A DNA stretch of 64,000 nt from Amaranthus tricolor (lineage: Eukaryota > Streptophyta > Magnoliopsida > Caryophyllales > Amaranthaceae): the NCBI RefSeq assembly GCF_026212465.1, contig NC_080048.1, forward strand, positions 31,179,517 to 31,243,516. The letters run 5' to 3'. Shown here piece after piece: positions 46,569-61,200 of this stretch. Position 1 is the first letter of the stretch; each line of letters starts with the position of its first letter. A model generated the notes under the pieces. The model ran no database searches, was not told the origin of the DNA, and worked only from the letters and a program-made list of their open reading frames with translations. Made by a program: the position numbers and the translations under genes.

Positions 46569-49500
46569 ATGGCTGATTCTGAGAACAAAATAACCCTTAG
46601 ATCTAACGATGGCGAGACTTTCGAGATTGATCAAGCAGTTGCAATGGAATCCATAACAATCAAAAACATGATCGAAGATGATTGTGCCAGTACCGCAATT
46701 CCTCTTCCGAATGTAACTGGGAAGATCCTATCGAAGGTTCTGGAATATTGCAAAAAGCATGTGGATGCTGCTGCTGCAAAATCTTCTTCTGAAGAAAGAT
46801 CTTCAAATGCTATCGATGATGAACTTAAGACTTGGGATGCGGAGTTTGTTAAAGTTGATCAAAATACCCTCTTCGATCTCATCTTGGTATAGCTTTCTCT
46901 CTTTTTGGATTTTAGATCTTTGATTTTTGTGGGTTTGTTTTGATTTAGTGGTTGATATGTTTATTTGTGGTAATGAATCATTTTTTGATTTTTCATTTGG
47001 TAACCTTACTTTTTGTGTGAATGTTGTAACCCTAGTTTGGTCGTATGATTGTGTTGTTTTGTAATTCATTTGTTTGTTTGATTGATCGTTATGGATCGTG
47101 TCTGTTACTATCGAAATTATGGATTTTGTTGAATTATTGCGGATTATTTTTAAAATTTTTTTGAATGGTTTGTGTCAATTATTTTTGAAATTGTGGATTT
47201 GTAGAATTCTTGGCGACTTTCTTTTTTTGATTCTTTATGATTTATGATTTTCTATTTTTTTGATTGCAATTGATTCACTAATGTTGTTATTCTGAATGTG
47301 TCTCCATGTTATTTCCTTACATTTTCCGGTTAAATTTAATTTTATTTGTTTATGTTAGAGTTCAATTAATATGGGTAATGGCTTCTAAACGGAAGGATTA
47401 TAATGAAGAAAAGGAGCATATAGTAGAATTATAGACATATAGGGAAATAGAAATTCTGATAGAGTTGGATGAAGAGAATATTTTTTCATTCATTAATAAT
47501 TTTAGGAACATATATTAGATTTAAATGGCATGTTGTGCACAAACTCAAAATAGAAAAAAAAAATGCGTGAGGTGCACGTTCAAAAGGTCCTTTTTCCGAG
47601 GTGTAAGGCGCAAGACGAAGGCGCTGACTTTTTATATGCGAGGTGCACAATTTATTGGAAAGCTCCAATATCAAGCTTACAACCTTTTTAATACTTAAAG
47701 AACATGAAATTCATATTAAAAACTACTTTAGCACTTAAAATCATAATAAGTTGATAAAATAGGCTTGAGTGAACTAAAGAAATAAAAAGTTAAAGAAAGC
47801 AAAGTATGGTTTTTGATTCTTAAAATGTTATTTGGCACACTCAAACACTAAATATCTAAATCACATCATCCTCATAAGTATCGTCACCATTTGTTGTATA
47901 GCTCTTATTAACATAATGTCCTCTTCCTCATCATCATCGTCCACTAAAGTAAATCTAAAAAACAACAATAATACTAAACAAAATAACAACCTTTATCCTT
48001 CCATTATAAAATAAATAAACTAAAATAAAGGGGAAAGGGAAAGAGAGAGGAGATACTAAAAGAGAGGGAAAACGAAAAAGAAGAAGAAATCAGAACGAGA
48101 CAAAAACAAGAAAGAAGGGAGAAGATATAACCTGGTTGCAAATATCTAAATCACATCATCCTCATAAGTATCGTCACCATTTGTTGTATAGCTCTTATTA
48201 ACATAATGTCCTCTTCCTCATCATCATCGTCCACTAAAGTAAATCTAAAAAAACAACAATAATACTAAACAAAATAACAACCTTTATCCTTCCATTATAA
48301 AATAAATAAACTAAAATAAAGGGGAAAGGGAAAGAGAGAGGAGATACTAAAAGAGAGGGAAAACGAAAAAGAAGAAGAAATCAGAACGAGACAAAAACAA
48401 GAAAGAAGGGAGAAGATATAACCTGGTTGCTTAGGACATTGAGGTTAAAGAGAGAAAGTAAGAAAGAAGAAGAAATCAAAAAGAGAGAGAAAGCAAGAAA
48501 GAAGAAAAAAAGACCTTACCAAAGTGGTGAGGACGTCGACCAGTAGAGGTGTGAAGATGGCAACACTTCAAGGTAAAGCAACCTCTACTTATCAGTTTCT
48601 CACTCCTCGATAGCTTTTTTCTCACTACTCGATAGCTCTAGGGAAAGAAATTACGGTATGTTTTTGCTTTCTATTCAATAAACAACTAAGAAGTTTGGGT
48701 TTTCTCACTAATATGAAGTAAAGACATGTTATTTATCAAAATCAAATCTTGATACACAAGGCACTCAAGGCGCCAAAAAGGCGTGCCTTTGAAAAGCCTC
48801 TTGCATTTCACATAGACTCAAGGAGGTGTTTGAGGGATCACCTTTAATGGGATCGTGCCAAGGCATGCCTCGAGCGCAGTTACTCACAAAATTCATTACT
48901 TTCCCAAAAAAAAGAATTGTTCTCAAGTCTTTATCGTAATACCAAATTACAAGAAATAGAAAACTAAATTGAAATTCAACCTTGATCATATTTGCTAATC
49001 TCCTTGTAGATTGCAAATCAAAGCAGCAAATGTTGTTCTCTTTGGGATATCTTTTAGCCATTCAAAGCGAATCACGATTTAATTTGCTAACGAATTATAT
49101 TACACTAACTACAATGGTAAAAATCATAAAAAGGAAATAGTTTTCAACATTTTCACTCGTAGCAATGCTCAAGCAACTTAATGACTTTTAAATCTTGACA
49201 ACTTGTGACTTCTTTTTGAATTTAACCTTTAAATTATCATCATATAAGAACAAAAATTAAGGTCATTTCATCAATGTTGACATCAACTTCCTCTATCTTA
49301 AATACTCTAAAAAAACCACTAGAACAAACTATTTGTGCTTTCAAGTTTTCAATGGACATATCGTTAATATTGGCCACAAACTATGGTTTGCAACAAAGTT
49401 CGATTGTAGTGTTTTCTTCACACATTCGCAATACTACATTTGCCTACTACATTTGCCTACTATATTTGCAATACTTACACAATACTCTTACAATAAAGTT

Positions 49501-51499
49501 ACTGTATTACTTTCTTCGTTCCAAATTAGTTGCAACATTATAAAAATGGCACTATTCATTATCACTTTTAAGTTGTGATTAGTTTTTAATCTATATGTTA
49601 AAATGTAGTCAAGTGAGATCTTATTTGATTCATCTCATTGCAGAGATTACTAATATTAAATTTTTATAATTTTTTATCATGCATAATTAGAGATACTAAG
49701 GATTGAATTAGTGCATTAGACTGTGTGAAAAAGCAAATGATGCAACTAAATTGGAACGGAGGAAGTACTTAAGTGAACTTTTCTTTTTCTATTTTGTTTT
49801 CTTTCACTTTTGATTATTACCTACTTTAGTACTATTTTTAGCCTTCATGTGAGTTCAATTTTTGTTTAATAAACTTAATAGAATCAAATCAAATCAAATA
49901 ATACCAAGTGAACAACAAACGTGCCATCAAATGACTTGCTAGTTTGAATTTGTACATCTAATCATAAGAATCATGTATCATGTGACCTTGGCCTCAACTG
50001 TGAAGTTCTCTATAGTCAAGATGTACTTCCATTGGTATTTGAACTCCATCTCCATGAACATTTGCTCTGCTATTTAAAGGTTTTTCAATATTTTTCTCAA
50101 CACTAGAATGCGAGTTGTGTAACAATTTTACCATTGGAAATAAATTTATAATCATGTCATTGAGAATTCAACTATCAATGATAAGAGAGCTAGATGAGGT
50201 AGATATTTTTTTTATTTTTTGATTTAAAAAACGCATACAAACTACATTATTTTACCAATATCACGTGCAAAACACATGCTTACTAGTCTCCCGTAGAACA
50301 TTTCATTACCCTAATGCCATTAATGATAAAACTAACGTAGAGGTTGTTTTCGATTGACCCTTGATTGGAAATGTCATGTGCAATTTCATATAAATAAGAA
50401 ATGCACATGATTTAAGGAGCGATTTTACTGAAGTCCTTACTAATTTTCCATAACAGTTTTTTATGCTACTATTAAATGAAGTGGTGTTAGTCTTCTTCAT
50501 TTACACTTTCATTATATGATGCTTGAATACTTGTAGATTGTTACTTATTTTGAGTTTTGAAATTTGCAACGAAAATGAATTTTCTTCTTGGTTTGTTTTC
50601 GACTCTTTCTAAAGTTTTGAGAATAGCTGGGGAGATTTTGAGTTTAAGCCTTTTAAAGATCTTTTTCATATGTAGAGTGGGTTTGGTTCAATCTTCGATT
50701 AAAATAGTTTGCGTAATTAGCAAAAACTTTTATGATTGCAGATGATTCTTTGTTTGTTAGGCATTTTATAACCTTATTATGCTATGTGGAATTAGCATTT
50801 AACTAAGCTTATATATATTAGCTTGTCAAAATAGTGTAGCTAACTTGATGGTTTCTGTATGATAATGAGGGTGTTCTGTTTCATTTTTGAGCTATGAAGG
50901 TATAATCAATCAAGTTAACAAGCCAAACGATTTTTTCTCTTTTTCTCGTTTATATTTGTGATTCGTGACCTTTCTAATTCTATATTTTGATTTCTATCCT
51001 TATGTATATTCATGCATGTTAACAAGTGTATTTCATAACGTGTTCTATCTCAGTTACTCCCATAGCTTTAGGGCTATCTCTATTTTGGATGAAAATTTAG
51101 CAAAAAAGTCCATAGCTAAAAAATATCACCTTTAACCCAAATACTTTCTTATTTCTTAATAGAATATAGAATATTACTCAACCTCAATAGTTATGAATCC
51201 TCTTTAATGTCCAATAATAATATTATTTTGATATTAACATTTTTGATGTATTGGATTTAGTTGCTTAACATGAATAATTGATCTATAAATATGTTCGGTA
51301 ATCATTTGTTAATATTATGTTTCAGGCTGCTAACTACCTGAACATTAAGAGTCTGCTGGACTTGACCTGCCAAACAGTTGCTGACATGATTAAAGGAAAA
51401 ACCCCCGAGGAAATCAGAAAGACATTCAACATCAAAAATGACTTCACCCCAGAGGAGGAAGAGGAGGTTAGGCGTGAGAACCAGTGGGCTTTCGAATGA
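46569..51499 (+). CDS. SKP1-like protein, SCF ubiquitin ligase subunit
   Basis: Exon 1 46569-46886 and exon 2 51326-51499 give 163 aa. Residues about 6-66 form the SKP1 POZ fold that contacts CUL1 ([38 protein letters not shown]). The C-terminal dimerisation region that binds F-box proteins starts near 110 ([20 protein letters not shown] then [20 protein letters not shown]), ending in NQWAFE as in canonical plant SKP1/ASK1. The single intron splits the gene after FDLIL, the position used in ASK1. At 4439 bp it is very long for this family; it contains a 290-bp tandem duplication and a Stowaway MITE. SKP1 bridges CUL1 and F-box proteins in hormone signalling and cell-cycle protein turnover. 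No damage seen. Confidence 0.96.
47850..48430. repeat. 290-bp tandem duplication in the SKP1 intron
   Basis: 47850-48139 and 48140-48430 are two head-to-tail copies starting AAATATCTAAATCACATCAT and ending TATAACCTGGTTGC. I see only a one-base difference, an extra A in a run near 48249. Each copy has a T/C-rich first half and a GA-rich second half (GAAAAAGAAGAAGAAATC). The near identity points to a recent event. Confidence 0.95.
48431..49509. other. SKP1 intron, non-coding
   Basis: 48431-48530 continues the GA-rich tract. CTCAAGGCGCCAAAAAGGCG near 48755-48785, and GGTGTAAGGCGCAAGACGAAG at 47598-47618, are similar GGCGC-type words on opposite strands and may bound a worn element. No gene. Confidence 0.4.
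49510..49765. mobile_element. Stowaway MITE (256 bp) in the SKP1 intron
   Basis: CTTTCTTCGTTCCAAATTAG and, at the right, CTAAATTGGAACGGAGGAAG, flanked by TA on each side. Confidence 0.88.
49766..51325. other. SKP1 intron, 3' part
   Basis: No delimitable element or gene; ordinary intron sequence ending TTATGTTTCAG at the exon 2 acceptor. Confidence 0.5.
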
Positions 51500-52128
51500 T
51501 CTGATTGGATGGCAGCGTACACCTTCATTGTCTATTGTCTGTAGAATAGAAGTGTCTGATAGTAAGTAAGAGGTGGTCTTTTATTATTTATCATTTAGCG
51601 CATAGTACATGTTTCGGGTGGTCATCTGTGCACAATACTTGATTTAAAGTAAAACTATGCTTGTTTTCGTACTAATAATTAGACTAATATCTCAATTGTG
51701 TATGCACTTTATTTTAATCTATGGAAGTGTTGTTCTGTTATGGGCATGATCATGTTCATGGATGTTGTGTGTTCAGAAGTGCATTCTTTAAGATGTAGAT
51801 TGTTGAAGGTTATTGCCTTGTAAGTTGTAACAGTTGCTTGAATTCGGAATTGTACATTGGTATTGAAGGCTGGCAAAATGTTAGGTGTATTCTTCATTCC
51901 TGCTATCTATGGACTATGGTATTGGTAGGTGAATGTTCTTGACACATTTATTGTCAACATTAATGTATTTTCTAGATTGCTTGTCTGGAACTTAACTAAT
52001 GGCTTTAGTGTTGAGATCTCTTTTAATTGCATAGAGAACCATTTAATGAAGGGACCCACAGACGTATTTTTGCACAACACTTCATTTTTCAAAATTGGTG
52101 TTAAATTCCCTCATGTCCAATAATTAGA
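51500..52128. other. 3' flank of the SKP1 gene
   Basis: The first few hundred bases, T-rich, are the likely 3' UTR and terminator region. No other feature. Confidence 0.5.
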
Positions 52129-52143
52129 ATATAGAGTTACGTA

Positions 52144-52838
52144 TAGGGTTGACAATGGGTCGAACTCGACTCGGATTATACATACTTCGACTTCGCTCTC
52201 GATAATAGTCGTACTTTTTTTTAGTTCACCTCCACTCCGAGTCGGATTAGCATACTCCAAGTTTGCTTCGACTCGGACTCTCGGAACTCCAACGGAGTCG
52301 GATGCGGGGTCGGATTATTATCAAACTTTATTGTTGTGATATTGTACTAATGATTTTAAAGCACATAAAACTAACAAAATATATTTTTCAAATACAATTT
52401 TAAAAAAAAATATGTATTTTGAATTCACGTTTAATAAGAGAAATATTCCTACTACCATAATTTAATAAAATTTTCTCGCATTTTGATTTGACGTATTTTA
52501 TTTCTCTTGATTTGATTTGTCATATTTTGATTGAGTAATCTAAATAAAAGTACCAAGTAGTTTTTCAAAATCAAAAACTACAATTACTATGAGAGAGCTT
52601 GAATTAGCCACGTCTTGAGTTTTATAGGAAACAAAATAATGGGGTAAAAGTCCAATTTAATGCTGGATTTCCTTCAGGGTCGAAGTCGGGTTAGAGTGTT
52701 GGATTTTTAATAAGGTCCAACTCCGGTCCATCTTAGCTCGGACAAGGATCATAAAATCAGAGTCGGATAACTTTTTCATCGCTCTCGACTCGAATCGAGT
52801 CGGACTAGGGTCGAATTTGGACTGAATTGTCATCCCTA
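52144..52838. mobile_element. hAT-like element (C), 695 bp
   Basis: Ends TAGGGTTGACAAT and, reversed, TAGGGATGACAAT. Subterminal words GACTCGGA / TCCGACTC and GGGTCGGA recur in both orientations. The 8-bp duplication GTTACGTA / GTTAGGGA matches at six of eight positions. No coding capacity. Confidence 0.65.
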
Positions 52839-53605
52839 GTTAGGGATGGGCATTTAAGGATCTGGGTTGGGTCTGGATCTTACCCAGACGTGGACCCTTA
52901 CCTTAGAGTAGGTTCTAGACTCGAGAGCTAATTTTAAGGGTCTTAAAAAACTAGACCCAGAACCAGACTCTTAGGGTCTGAACTTCGACCCTATGGTCTA
53001 GACCCTTACCCTTAAAAATTTATTTTGTTAAGTGAATTTTAAGGTAAAATAGTTAGAGGTGTTCATTCGGGTGATCGGGTCAGTTTTGGACGGGTGTCAT
53101 TCGGTTCGATTGAATTTCGGATCGGTTATTAATCGGATGTGTGTTACGGCGGGTCACATTCGGGTCGGGTCGATTAGTCACGGTTCAGTTGAAGATCAGT
53201 TATTCGAGATATCGGGTTTATATCAGTTCGGTGTCGGTTGAAGTTCTAGTCGAGTGTCAATCGGTCTCGAGTTGTTATCACTTAACAATTGGTTCGGTTT
53301 TATCGGGTACAGATCGAATCCGAGTATTTTTTTCAAGTAAAATTCGGCTACGAGTTACTAATTACTATCGATCGAGTCAATATCACATTAATTTGCTAGT
53401 CATTTTTTAATTCATAACAATATTCTCTTTGCCTAATGAAAGTTAAAGTCCAAATCAATTAGTAATTATTACTTTGTTACTTTTACTTGTTTGACTGTAA
53501 TTAAAATCAAAGTTCTATCATTTTTCATCCAATTTGATGTAAATAGTTTATTAGACATTAATTATTGAGTTCAGTTATAGTCGGGTTGAGTTCGGTTTCG
53601 AGCAT

Positions 53606-55002
53606 GATTGTAATCGCCTCAAATTATGAAGGCGAACACTAACTGGAATTTAGTATTAATCAAGCGGAAGCTTACTTTTGGCAACACAATTAAGGGGTAC
53701 TTAAAGGTCAAACCAATATCCAAGTAAAATACTTGAACAAAACCAAAACAATATAACGGAAGTCTTAACTGTCCAAAATATAGGAAAATTACAACCAAAT
53801 CGAAATAAGTCCAAAGTTCAAATTACATCCTTAAAATAGTCTAAATCTAAATAACTAAACTAATAGTCTCTCAAATACAATAAAGAGATCTAAACAAAAG
53901 GAGAGTCATACTCCAACTCGGATTCAACTTCCACTCGCATATCCATTTTCCGTCGAGGTGCCATAGGGGTTTACTCTAAAAACAAAACCATTGGAATATA
54001 AAGCATAGTATCAGCAAAAAGGCCGAGTATAAACACACTAGTGTCTGTCAAACAAGTTATTAAAACCTTTTTGATTTGAGTAAATTCATTTTGAAATATG
54101 CTTTTTCATTTGATAAATCATATTATCATTCAAACCCAGTTCAATGGCTTTGTAGTCAATTCAAATTCTCATTTTTCATCATAAATCATAAGATCTCAAT
54201 GGAACCAAATCAATTTCAAACTCATATCATAAGTTTGCATGGGTACTCTATGAGTCATCCTGTGACTCGTTTGGTAGTCAGTCTACCGTCCGTGACATGT
54301 CTGGCAAGTGTAACACAATGGTATTGTGAACAATATGCGCTCAGCATTGGTGAGCCGTTTAATCATACACACAACATTTGCTGTGGCATATGTGCCCGCC
54401 ATTTAGGCTAAAACATTTTTGTATGTAATATGTATCTTGTAATTTCAATAGCATTTGAAAAGTCAAAAATATCAACTTTTTCCGTATGATAAACATCTTT
54501 TATTTGCAACACAACAAAATATACTTTATTTGCGACTTAGCATAATCATATCACAATATTTCCTACATGGGTAAAACATGCTTAGCATAATCATATCATC
54601 AAACATAACCTTTGTATTATATTGGGGCATCACTAGCATGTATGGAAATACATAGTAACAAAAAGTGATTAAAGTTTAATACGATTTTTCACGGAAACCA
54701 CTAAAATGTTTTATTTCAATCCTTCTTAAAGTAAATATAACTTAAAAGAGTTTTGAAATTCATTCAAAACAACTAGAATATAATTCATAAGTCTATAAAA
54801 TCATTATGACAGAAAATTTCATAAAACACTATTTTCTTAAATACGAGATAGTTTTGACGGTAATAAAATCGATAGTTGATTTACAAAATACATATTAATT
54901 CTCCAACAAGGCCCAAATTAATCAAGTCATTTAATACCTTATTTAAAATGAATTTAGGGTTGTCCCATCAGATTATAACTGATTATGCAAATTTATAACG
55001 AT
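53606..55002. other. Retroelement-like filling of element B, left part
   Basis: Begins TGTAATCGCCTC, which looks like an LTR start. It contains no retroviral-type gene; a short open frame at 54076-54411 has no recognisable product. The matching end was not found. Confidence 0.4.
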
Positions 55003-55007
55003 CTTAC

Positions 55008-58000
55008 TGTAACAGGAGCGACAAATCTCAATACATAATTAACATATCATAATAATGTTTAATACAAAAATATTGCGGAAGTCTCAAAATGCCGAACTGT
55101 TAAAAAACTTTAAATCATAAAAACTGAATCTGTTTAAAACAAAAGTAAAATATTACATCTGATAAGAAATATTATTTTCTCAAAATGAAAAAAAATACAT
55201 CATCATCAAGTCGTCAATAAAGATACAAAAAGCAACTAAGTTCTCGATAAATAGTTTTTGCTACGGCCTGGATCGGAGCCTGAACTAAATCCTGCAACAT
55301 GCTGCCATCCATGATACGGATGACAACCGATTGAATCTGTCAGTACTTATCGCCGAGCATAACTTCCTATCTAGCTCAAAATATGGAAATTATACGCTAC
55401 ATTTACAAAATAATAATTTAAGTACGAACTTATAATTAATTGACACCACCGTATACTTTTACCATATTCTTTTTCTGTTCCATACTTTTAAGTCATTAAG
55501 ATACCATTCTCGATCCTGACAAAAGTACGCTACTACCACTTATATTATCGGTAATATTAATACTTAAGTAAGTTCATTTGATTAATACATAACCGTACCA
55601 TGCATCATTGCATCAACACTAATCAAGTTTATCATTGATCAACAAGCAAGCGCAACAATATGACACCTGATATATGTAAGGGTCTGACTAGATTAGGGCC
55701 AAAGCCATATATCTAACTGTGGTGGAGGTCGTCACCCCGCCAATGTTTATGCTCGAGCTTCTACAGGATAGGTAGCTAACCCCTTGTCTAACACCGCATT
55801 TATACGTGCCGGCTAACACGGGCGCCGGGATTTTACATGCCGGTCCATGGTTCGACATTACCTTACTATCAGGGTCATTCAACCAATAACCATATAATTT
55901 CACATAAGTTCATCACATTTTCATTATTATATGCTAACTTTGATTTTATTCAACTGAAGTGATAACTTCTTTTATTTAATATAGTTACAATTATAGACTT
56001 AAATTTTATCTTTAGGCCCTTGTAGTTCATAAATGAATCTTTACTCATTATATTTTATTTATCACTCTATATTTAATAGTTTCTTCATTTATCACAAAAA
56101 ATTTTACTTATTTTATTAATAGTCTCCACTTTAATATTTTCTTATTTTTCTTGAAATAAACTCCTAAAATCGATATTACCTAACTTAGAATCAATACAAC
56201 TTATTCTTTTCGGAGAATTAATTATTTTATTTATAACTCCAAGTTAAATTGTAATCTCAAGATAAGTTTTTCAAATCCAACAATTTCACAAAAGCCAACG
56301 TTTCAAGTTTTAGGGAAACAAGTAACTTTATTAAGTTTACACAAAAAGATAAATATTTTAGCAAATAATCATAAAATTTGGAACTTCTCAATAATTAATA
56401 TCTCTGGTTATAAAAACAGAGTGACGCTTACAAATTTTTCACAAAAAATCAATATTTCAAGTACACTTTGTAATTTTACGAAAATTCAATGTTATTAGTT
56501 GTAAAGCAAGTAAAACTTTAAAACTTCACAACAATCATTATTTTAAGAAAACTTTATAATTTTCACGAAAATCAATGTTTTAGATATAAAACGGGTAAAA
56601 CTTTATTTTTTACATTTTCATAAAAATCAATATTTCACTCATAATTTAAGAGACAAATTTCTAAAAATACTTTTACATCTTTGTACATAAATTTTTGCTC
56701 AAATAGTAAACTAAAAAAAAATTATTTTGTATGACTAGTTTATTTAATATCATCAAAGTTATCTTTATTATAATTTCTCATATATTCAAGGAAACACTTT
56801 AATTGCTTATAAAAAGTTATTCACAAATATATTTTAATCTTATTATGGATACTTAGTAACTTATATTATTTAATAATTTTTTTTATTTTTTATTTTTTTA
56901 TTTATATAAACTAATATGGTCAAATGGCCTAGGTTACTTTGGAGTATTTTCCACTTATAAACAACTTAATTTATTTTATTGTAGTATATCCTAAGTTTAA
57001 AGAATTAACATAATCACTAAAAATAAAAAAAACTTCAACACAATAACTTGAAAATTCGATAACATAAATATCAAACAAATTCTATTAACAACTTTTTAAA
57101 TATAATCCTGGTTGATATGACATGTTCATAAAAACTACTCACAACTTATTAAAATTATTTTAAACTAACATAAACATATTAAAAATAAATTCTTGCATAA
57201 ACATAATTATAATAACATTCCTAATATAACACATAACCCATAAACATACTAACACAAATTTATACATAAGTAAAACTTAATTCTAGTTAGAGCATAATAA
57301 TCCACCCAACTTTCTAACATGTTCAAAATTTATTAAACAACATACTAACAGTATTTTTAGCATAACATACTTAGTATAAACATAATCATAAATTCATCAA
57401 CCAATTCCCCTAATTAATCATGCCCCATATATTTCATACTTTACATATTATAAAGTAAATATAATGTAAAATTTCCACATAAAAAGTAGGGTAAGAAATT
57501 ATACTATACTACCACCAAGGATTAATACTAAATACTAATTAGGAAAATGGATAGTGTGATCTTCCAAGCTCCGATGCTCCATGCCCAAAACCCCAATATA
57601 ATGATCTTCAAGTACCCGAAATTATACCTAACTATGCTTCTTCTTCTTGATTTTCTTCAACCAATTAATTTTAGGAATTAATATATGCTATAATGAAGTG
57701 AAATTAGGAGCAAATGGAAGAAAAATAGATGACTTAATTTCTTAATATTACATAACTAGAACGATATATTTTAGGTGAGTTTTGTTTTAAGTTTGCAAGG
57801 TTGAATGTTAGGAAAATAACTAGTATATTAGAAGATATTTATGGGACAAGATCTTATAATATTTGGATTAAAAAAAAAATCATGGCTCCATATCTTACCC
57901 ATAACCAATCAAAATGATGGTAAGGATGAAGTTTGATTTCTTTTCAAACTTAGTTTACTTATGTAAGTAAAAAAGTGATAAAAAGATATAGGTAGGTTTT

Positions 58001-58486
58001 GACTAATTAGTTTTAGGTAGTTAGGATTAGTTTAGGTGTAAAAACAAGCTTAAAAGTGTAATTAAATTTAGTATTATAATTATACTAGTTTTATAATAGT
58101 TTAAATGAAAGTGTTAAAGTCGTTAAAATAATTGTTAACGGAATTAATTAGGAATTAAGCATCTAAAACGTAAAACTTAAGTAAACCGTAAGTTAATTAA
58201 ATAATTTTGAAATTTTCGAAGTATATAAATTAGTAATTAAAACTTTTGGGCTCAAAAAGAATATTTTAGAAATAAAAAATTTCGAGTTGGAAATAATTTA
58301 AAGAACTCGGACATGTATTGAAATTTTAAGGGAATATATAGAATTGGATATAAGAATTACATCTCGTGGAATAAAATTATAGATGATGACTAAATTAAAT
58401 TGGACTTTAGGGATTATGAATTATGAATTTATCGGAAAAGAAAAAAATTAATCGAATGATTAAAGGGAAACTTCGATTCTGTTACA
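55008..58486. mobile_element. Solo LTR, 3479 bp
   Basis: Starts TGTAACAGGAGCG and ends CGATTCTGTTACA, flanked by the perfect 5-bp duplication CTTAC (55003-55007 and 58487-58491). No gag/pol reading frames lie inside. A less AT-rich block at 55680-55870 (GGTGGAGGTCGTCACCCC) stands out. The size fits a very long gypsy LTR or a non-coding derivative. Confidence 0.65.
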
Positions 58487-58491
58487 CTTAC

Positions 58492-61200
58492 GATTATTTT
58501 CGATAATTTAGGTATTTAACGTTATTTAAATGGTGTCTTGAATCCGTAAAATTTATAAACCATCTAAGTTAAACTTATTTTATACTATGAGGCAGTAGGT
58601 TATTAATATAATTATAAATTTTTGATATAGGTCTATTTTTAACCAAATTTAATTAACATTATTACACCTTTTAATAAATAAAAATTTTCTCTTAATTTGA
58701 TAAGTTAGTAAATAATTAATAATTTATTTTTTAAAATTATACCAAAGTTTCAAAAGTCATGTAACATATTTATTAGGCCATTTGAACTTATAAATAAAAG
58801 TCATGTATGATGTTTTACTATTTTTTATAGTCATTTTATCGATAAATAGAATAAAATAGGTTTAAAATTATTTGAGTCCGAATAAAATATTATAAAAACT
58901 ATATGATATTCCAGAAGCTATTTTAAGGGGTATAAAATTTTAAATAACAATTAAAAAGCATGTGTGGTCACGAATAAACCAAATAAAATTTATTTAAGTA
59001 CATATATGGTCACGAAAATCCATATAAATTTTTGAACATGTATCTACTATTTGTATAAGTGTCTCATAAAATTCTTATGTCAAAAAATACATCACTTAGT
59101 ATTTATTTTATATTTTACCGTTTTCTAACTTACCGATTATTAATAACCGAGTAAATATTATTAAGGTCCTTAAATGTCAACGAAACCTTCCCAAAATTTT
59201 ACCAATTTTACTTACTGTCCATATGAGTATGTGATAAAAATTTCAAGTCTATATATCTTTGTTTGGTAATTATTTTATATTTTTTTTCATTTTACAATTT
59301 ACCGTTAAACAATTTAACGATTATTCAAAAATCATGAAAAAAATTCCAAATTATATATATTCTGGCCAAATCTTGTTGTAGACATTAATATGTTTTTATT
59401 AATTATTTTTGATGATGAAGAGTTTATCTAATACCATGTTTTATAATTAGAGTATTATAACACCTTAAAATCCATTAAAATATCAATTTAACGAATAATT
59501 TCAACAAAAAGTATTCAAGAGATTTTCTTAACATATAGCTACTGGAAATTTCTTTTAAAATGAATTTCAAATATTTTCAAAGTTCATATAATCATTTCCA
59601 TCACAATAACTTTCACAAAGTAGTAAAGTAGTGTTAAACATGCCTTTAAACATACAATTTATAAAATCAACATGCATGATGCCCACAATAATAATACATG
59701 TAATAAATTATTTCATACTCAAAATTATCAATTTGACATCATTTTTCAAGATTTAAGAACTTCTCTTTGAGAATTTTATTTTTAAAAACAATTTTATACA
59801 CAAACTTTCCCAACATGTTCTTAAAACTTTTAAAAATCACCTCATGTGACATACCTCGACTCCAAGCCTATATAATTATTCCGTAAGCTCTCACGTAAGC
59901 TCCTACGCGTTCTTAGAAGTGGTTCTAACTTCGGGTCCTTGCCCTTCAAGTCTCAACTCCAACTCTTCAACTAAACATATTGCATTCATCCAAAAATCAA
60001 TAAAAAATTTTAGATTTCTAACATGCACTTAACTTTCCTTAGTTGGAGTTGTTAAACTAATTATTGTGATGATTTTAACATATTTGGAGTATACTTATTA
60101 AGTTGAGCAACATACTTAATCAAGTCCCATAATTTTACTTAAATCCTCAAAGTACGAAAATTTATATGTTTGTTGAAATACATCTTCTTATTTTCTATTA
60201 TAGCCGATTTTTATAGATTTATAAGTGATGATGTTCTTAGTCTTAGAGATAAAATACCCATTTTATAATGATCTTAGTTTATAGAAGGATTCATGTAAAA
60301 ATAATATATTTTACATGAACAAGTTCTAACAAAAAGTAGTGGAAGAAAAAAATGAACATAACTTACTCTATACTTAATGAATTTCTTCAAGTTTGGTGTC
60401 TATAGAAAACTCTTGAAATGAAGATTATTTTTATGGGAGATTTGAGTTTATAAACATAAATTTTCAGAAGTTTTAGATTGGTTTTTGAAGAAGATTTGAT
60501 GAGAAAAGAAGGTGTTTTAGTAGTTGAAAATTTGAAGGATTCTAGTGTTTGTTCATGAATGAATTTGGGAGCAATGTGTTGGGTTTATTGCTGAATAATT
60601 ATTCATAAAGTAGAATATTTTTGCTTCAATATTTGCCTCTTGCATGTTTTAATGATGCACAAGCTTTAAGTAGAACAAAAGGAGTTCTTAGGTGGAGTTT
60701 TTAGCTTGTGTATGTAAGTATACAAAGAGCTATAAGGGGAGTAGTGAGAGCTTTAGCATGGCTAGTTGGGGTTGTTTTTTTGGTGATTTTTGTCCATCAT
60801 TTGATGTATTATAGTGTAGAAAAGGTTTATCTAAGATAGTGTAAGATTTGGGTAAAAATTGTTGCACATGTAACAAGTTATGTAACTTGTACTTCATGTT
60901 TAAAAATCACTTGTATATGTGTGAAATATTTAATTTACTCCCATCATGGTTATATAATATGCTTGGGTAATAATTAAAATTTTCTCGAACTGTTATGGGT
61001 AGTTGGTGAACTTTAAGTTTTACCTCCAAAATTTATGTTACTTGTTACGATTCATTAGCACGTTACGAATTAGCAAGTTTCTAATCATTGTAGAGATTTT
61101 TCAAATTACTACCATCACTAATTAAATTATAATTAGTAACGAACAAATATATAAGAAAAATTAGACGCTAAAAACGACTAATGAAATCTCATAATAATAC
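58492..61200. other. Retroelement-like filling of element B, right part
   Basis: AT-rich and non-coding. No gene, LTR partner or RNA gene identified. Confidence 0.4.

Noticed and set aside
47832..48014. Short open frame with a poly-Ser stretch
   Set aside because: It falls within the SKP1 intron and the tandem duplication; low complexity, no homology seen.
54076..54411. 111-codon open frame
   Set aside because: Lies in retroelement-like filling of a hAT element and shows no recognisable domain.
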